Source of the DNA: Clostridiaceae bacterium
GTDB lineage: Bacteria; Bacillota; Clostridia; DSM-8532
Direction: 5' to 3'
DNA: 64,000 bases
Assembly (NCBI GenBank): GCA_012719545.1
Contig: JAAYAD010000054.1
Span: forward strand, 30,659-94,658
Shown here: positions 61,299 through 64,000 of the stretch, one piece after another
Position numbering within the stretch: position 1 is the first letter of the stretch
Layout of the letters: every line of letters starts with the position of its first letter
Program-made: the position numbers and the translations under genes
The notes under the pieces: model-generated
Seen by the model: only the letters and a program-made list of their open reading frames with translations
What the model was told of the DNA's origin: nothing
Database searches by the model: none

Positions 61299-61786
61299 AA
61301 ACTATACTCCAATCCGGTAAATTCTCGGACAATATTCATAATATGAGTTGGCATGTCAAGGCTGTAAATCAGATTCAAAAGATTGTTGGTTTTTCTTAAG
61401 GACGCCAGCATCTGTTCTTTTGTAATAAGCCCGTCCTCAAAGGCTGCCGCAAGCTCATCAAGGTCAATTACCTCAATCATGCCATCGGGCTTAATTTTTA
61501 CATCAGTTAAAAGGTCATGTATGAAATATGTGTCGTTTTCCTCTTCATAGCATATGTCGATGATATCGCAGTACCAGTATTTTATCTTTTTATCCTGATC
61601 CATTATGGCGCTGATTTTCCAGCCATTTTCTATAAATATGCATGAGAGGCCGTAGAATATATCATCTCTTGGTTTTATGGGCTTCCATTGGGTTATAAGG
61701 TACATATTATCCCTGTAAAGCAGCTCATCTGAAGATAAATCTGTTATTTCTGAAGGGATATATCTTATCCGGTATATTTTTGGCAT
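61295..61786 (-). CDS. DUF402 family protein
   Basis: 163 residues with the DUF402 core: KISAIMDQDKKIKYWYCDIIDICYEE (in parts), then TYFIHDLLTDVKIKPDG and VIDLDELAAAFEDGLIT. Family members bind nucleic acids or act as nucleoside di/triphosphatases (FAU-1, SCO-type), and the D-x-D/DLD residues are kept. No helix-turn-helix is seen. It precedes and overlaps the BMP gene by 4 bases (ATGA), a tight pairing that suggests a joint nucleotide- or nucleoside-linked role. Confidence 0.78.
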   Translation of the reverse strand: MPKIYRIRYIPSEITDLSSDELLYRDNMYLITQWKPIKPRDDIFYGLSCIFIENGWKISAIMDQDKKIKYWYCDIIDICYEEENDTYFIHDLLTDVKIKPDGMIEVIDLDELAAAFEDGLITKEQMLASLRKTNNLLNLIYSLDMPTHIMNIVREFTGLEYSL

Positions 61787-61988
61787 CCCTTAACCACCCC
61801 TAAGCCCTTTTAGTACATTATACCCGAACTTTGCACAAATACAAATACAATCTTCGACCAGGCCAAACTTCACTTTTTCTTTCTTTATAAATAAATATTG
61901 CCCGCCTGCTTTATGGAATCAGCAGGTGGAAATAACTACATTTTTTAGGCCAAACCCGGGTAATATGCTATACTTTTTGTAAACCATT

Positions 61989-62014
61989 CATGAAAGGCGG
62001 AACTCCTTTCCATG
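61989..62014 (+). promoter_or_regulatory. Hairpin over the RBS of the Cys-rich gene
   Basis: CATGAAAGG and CCTTT-C-CATG are near-perfect complements flanking a 7-base loop; the second arm ends in the start codon and the first carries the only SD-like GG. Pairing would hide the RBS. A direct repeat AGGCCAAAC occurs 40 and 130 bases upstream. Confidence 0.35.
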
Positions 62015-62374
62015 AAAAAAAATACTCAGAAGCTGAAAACCAAAATAAAACCACAGATTGCGGCCAAACCTCCCAAAAGGTCCTGCGCAAACTGCCTTAA
62101 AGGTATAAGGCTTGGTATAACCAATGACGTACTGTGCCGGGATAAGGGCATAGTATCTTCTGACTATTGCTGCTCAGCACACAGGTTCTTTGTGTTTGAC
62201 GAGTATAAAAAGACTGATTTTCCCATCTGCGCAGACTGCGAATTCTTTGTTTTTCATCCCCATGAACATATTCCAGCATATGGAGTATGCGATCTCTTTT
62301 CGGTAAGAAAATGCGACGGAAGCGTGAAAAAAGCATGCTCCAAGTTTGTACGCCGAAAGAGCAATACTGCTTAA
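62012..62374 (+). CDS. Small cysteine-rich protein
   Basis: 120 residues with a basic tail at the N-terminus and ten cysteines: SCANC, LCRDK, YCC-x3-H, ICADC, GVCDLF, KCDG and KACSKF. The spacing (CxxC, then CC...H, then CxxC and others) suggests two or more zinc sites and no enzyme fold. No signal peptide. It matches no family I can name; similar short Cys proteins are common in Clostridia. It stands alone, with a possible RBS-masking hairpin before it. Confidence 0.65.
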   Translation: MKKNTQKLKTKIKPQIAAKPPKRSCANCLKGIRLGITNDVLCRDKGIVSSDYCCSAHRFFVFDEYKKTDFPICADCEFFVFHPHEHIPAYGVCDLFSVRKCDGSVKKACSKFVRRKSNTA

Positions 62375-62686
62375 GATAATATAGTGGCCGCGGCAGTTTC
62401 TTTCTGATTATTAGATAATCTGTAAAAAGGTAAGCTGTTCATTGACAGCAGCAGTAATCTTACAATAATTTCGGCGTGTTACATTGCTCAAGTAATTTAA
62501 GTGCCTTTTTTAAGGCAACAGTTTAAGCATTATACCTTATACGGTATATGCTTATCCAAGATTCCCTTTTATATGATTCCAATAATCAGTCAATATCCCG
62601 AGAATATTCTTGGTTGTTTCAAGGATATATATGGTATATATATAAGTGACCATTATAGCAAAACCAATAAATAAGGAGTTTAAATT
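62375..62686 (+). other. Leader region of the aldo/keto reductase gene
   Basis: 312 bases after the Cys-rich gene. A possible promoter has TTGTTT at 62614-62619 and TATATA at 62637-62642 (17-base spacer). About 80 bases upstream, TATACC-N6-GGTATA (62531-62548) with flanking GCA/TGC is a perfect inverted repeat that could be an operator. TGCCTT-N4-AAGGCA lies at 62502-62517. No clear terminator for the Cys-rich gene was found. Confidence 0.4.
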
Positions 62687-63685
62687 ATGTATTCTCCAAA
62701 TCCTTCACGTTATTCAATCATGAAATATAATCGTCTCGGAAGAAGCGGGCTTAAGCTTCCCGCCGTATCCCTGGGATTATGGCATAATTTCGGGGACGTG
62801 GACAGTTTGTCCAATATGAAAGAGCTTGTTACCAGAGCTTTTGACTTAGGTATTACACATTTTGACCTTGCCAACAATTACGGTCCTCCGCCGGGATCTG
62901 CCGAAAATAATTTCGGACGCATTTTAAGAGAAGAACTCAGTGCTTACAGAGATGAACTTATCATCTCTACCAAGGCAGGCTACTATATGTGGGAAGGCCC
63001 TTATGGGGATTTGGGCTCCCGCAAATACCTTCTTGCAAGCCTTGACCAGAGCCTTAAGCGCCTTGGCCTAGATTATGTGGATATCTTCTATCATCACAGG
63101 CCGGACCCTGATACTCCCATTGAAGAAAGCATGTTGGCACTGGACAGTGCCGTAAGGCAGGGAAAGGCCCTCTATGTTGGCATATCCAATTACAACAGCC
63201 AACAGACAAGGGAAGCATATAAAATACTTAAAGAGCTTAAAACGCCCTTTGTTATTCATCAACCCAGCTATTCAATCCTTAACAGATGGATTGAAACTGA
63301 CGGCTTAAAACAATGTGCCGAGGAGATAGGCATAGGTATCATCGCCTTCAGCCCACTTGCCCAGGGTATGCTGACCAACAGGTACTTAAACGGCATACCT
63401 GAAGATTCCCGTGCAGGCAGAGGCGTATCCCCCTTCCTTACAAAGGAAAGGGTGACAGAACAGCAGCTTAAGATAATCAGAAAACTCAATGAAATTGCCG
63501 AAAAACGCGGCCAGACCCTTGCCCAGATGGCTCTTTCCTGGGTGTTGAGGGATGGCAAGGTTTCCTCTGTATTGATTGGCGCAAGCAAGGTATCCCAGAT
63601 TGAGGATAATGTAAAATGCATCAATAACACAACTTTCTCTGAGGAAGAACTTAAGGCGATTGACGAAGCCGTTTTCGGTAACTGA
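62687..63685 (+). CDS. yghZ: Aldo/keto reductase, YghZ-like
   Basis: 332 residues with an (alpha/beta)8 barrel. The catalytic set is visible: Asp and Tyr in FDLANNYGPPPGSAENNFG (about 60-78), Lys in IISTKAGYYMW near 99, and His in FYHHRPDPDTPIEE near 137; the NADPH-binding end includes IAFSPLAQGMLTNRYLNG and SSVLIGASKVSQIEDN. This subgroup (E. coli YghZ/GPR) reduces L-glyceraldehyde 3-phosphate or methylglyoxal, protecting against toxic aldehydes. AAGGAG lies 8 bases before the ATG. It is monocistronic with a strong terminator. Confidence 0.9.
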   Translation: MYSPNPSRYSIMKYNRLGRSGLKLPAVSLGLWHNFGDVDSLSNMKELVTRAFDLGITHFDLANNYGPPPGSAENNFGRILREELSAYRDELIISTKAGYYMWEGPYGDLGSRKYLLASLDQSLKRLGLDYVDIFYHHRPDPDTPIEESMLALDSAVRQGKALYVGISNYNSQQTREAYKILKELKTPFVIHQPSYSILNRWIETDGLKQCAEEIGIGIIAFSPLAQGMLTNRYLNGIPEDSRAGRGVSPFLTKERVTEQQLKIIRKLNEIAEKRGQTLAQMALSWVLRDGKVSSVLIGASKVSQIEDNVKCINNTTFSEEELKAIDEAVFGN

Positions 63686-63702
63686 TTACCGTGCTCCATT
63701 GC

Positions 63703-63742
63703 AAAAAAATCCGTCGCTCAATCCAGCGGCGGATTTTTTATG
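63703..63742 (+). terminator. Terminator of the aldo/keto reductase gene
   Basis: AAATCCGTCGCT pairs with AGCGGCGGATTT (one G-U pair) around CAATCC and is followed by TTTT. Confidence 0.88.
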
Positions 63743-63804
63743 TAGACCAGCCTTTCAGCAAATCTGCATCATAATGCCTATTATTCCGCAAAATCTTTTT
63801 GCTT

Positions 63805-63849
63805 AACAAAAAAGCTGCTCCAAAGAGCAGCAAGAGCAGCTTTTTTGTT
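63805..63849. terminator. Long symmetric hairpin, bidirectional terminator type
   Basis: AACAAAAAAGCTGCTC (63805-63820) and GAGCAGCTTTTTTGTT (63834-63849) are perfect 16-base complements. Either strand reads a GC stem flanked by six T residues. On the minus strand it may end transcription from outside the window. Confidence 0.7.
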
Positions 63850-64000
63850 GGATTTATTTCGGTTCTATAATAAATGTTGGGGTTATCAGAAGCTAAATAA
63901 CAAAGACAGCTTCGGTACTCCAGCATTTTTTGTAAATAAAATGAGCATGGAGTTGGAATCTCTAGTAAAATGAAGTTGCTCAGACCACATTTGAAAGGAG
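63850..64000 (+). other. Window end; SD of a gene that starts beyond it
   Basis: No gene is complete here. The last bases read GAAAGGAG, a strong plus-strand SD, so a start codon is expected within about 10 bases after the window end. No clear promoter was seen. Confidence 0.45.

Noticed and set aside
63738..63926. 62-residue minus-strand ORF
   Set aside because: Its leucine-rich part is translated from the long symmetric hairpin; no SD.

Overview
The window reads as chromosome of a spore-forming, Gram-positive member of the class Clostridia. The evidence is moderate-to-low GC with AGGAGG-type ribosome binding sites and UUG/GUG starts, a Spo0H-type sigma factor, the mazG-rqcP-yabP-yabQ-divIC sporulation/division block, DUF711/ACT, DUF951, DUF2680 and DUF6062 genes, and two very large secreted proteins with S-layer-like C-termini. 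I infer a relative of the Acetivibrio/Ruminiclostridium group, but the sequence does not prove the genus. No CRISPR array, insertion sequence, phage or rRNA operon was seen.

Layout. 1-7.7 kb, mainly minus strand: the end of an OmpA/MotB-like gene, then zapA, a DUF948-like gene, U32 peptidase, dut and an M20 peptidase in one direction, a hemerythrin, sigH with a P-loop/Gls24 partner, and a 24-codon ORF with an excellent SD. 7.8-14.5 kb: msmX, then plus-strand argC-argB, glnS and ldh. 14.6-17.9 kb: divIC-yabQ-yabP behind a candidate sigma-E promoter, and rqcP-mazG-DUF6062. 18 kb: a tRNA-Met/tRNA-Glu pair with promoter and terminator. 18.4-28.6 kb: ogg, fapA, DUF951, a short AEC transporter facing an IclR regulator, DUF711-ACT, a FGGY ribulokinase with two AraR-like operators, and a DUF2680 secreted protein. 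28.6-41.8 kb: yfbR, murA, two giant FN3/SLH-like secreted proteins and tandem type II asparaginases, one of which appears to start at AUU. 41.9-45.5 kb: dnaD-dnaI helicase loading pair and a MATE exporter.

45.6-55.9 kb is the most interesting region: a ten-gene minus-strand operon whose genes overlap or nearly touch, with its own promoter. It encodes a Tad/Flp-type pilus or secretion machine: a CpaB-like SAF protein, a TadZ-like protein, CpaF/TadA ATPase, a fused TadB-TadC membrane protein and four N-terminally anchored pilin-like proteins. It is headed by a Ser/Thr kinase fused to a second TadZ/ParA-like domain. No Flp pilin, secretin or prepilin peptidase is visible in the operon. I infer a kinase-controlled, atypical Tad apparatus.

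56-64 kb: hom-hisI-hisE, a metallophosphoesterase, a DUF402 gene overlapping a cytosolic BMP-domain protein with a ParB-like segment, a Cys-rich small protein and an aldo/keto reductase. Starts were chosen by ribosome binding site position where several were possible; no database search was run, so family names rest on recognised motifs.
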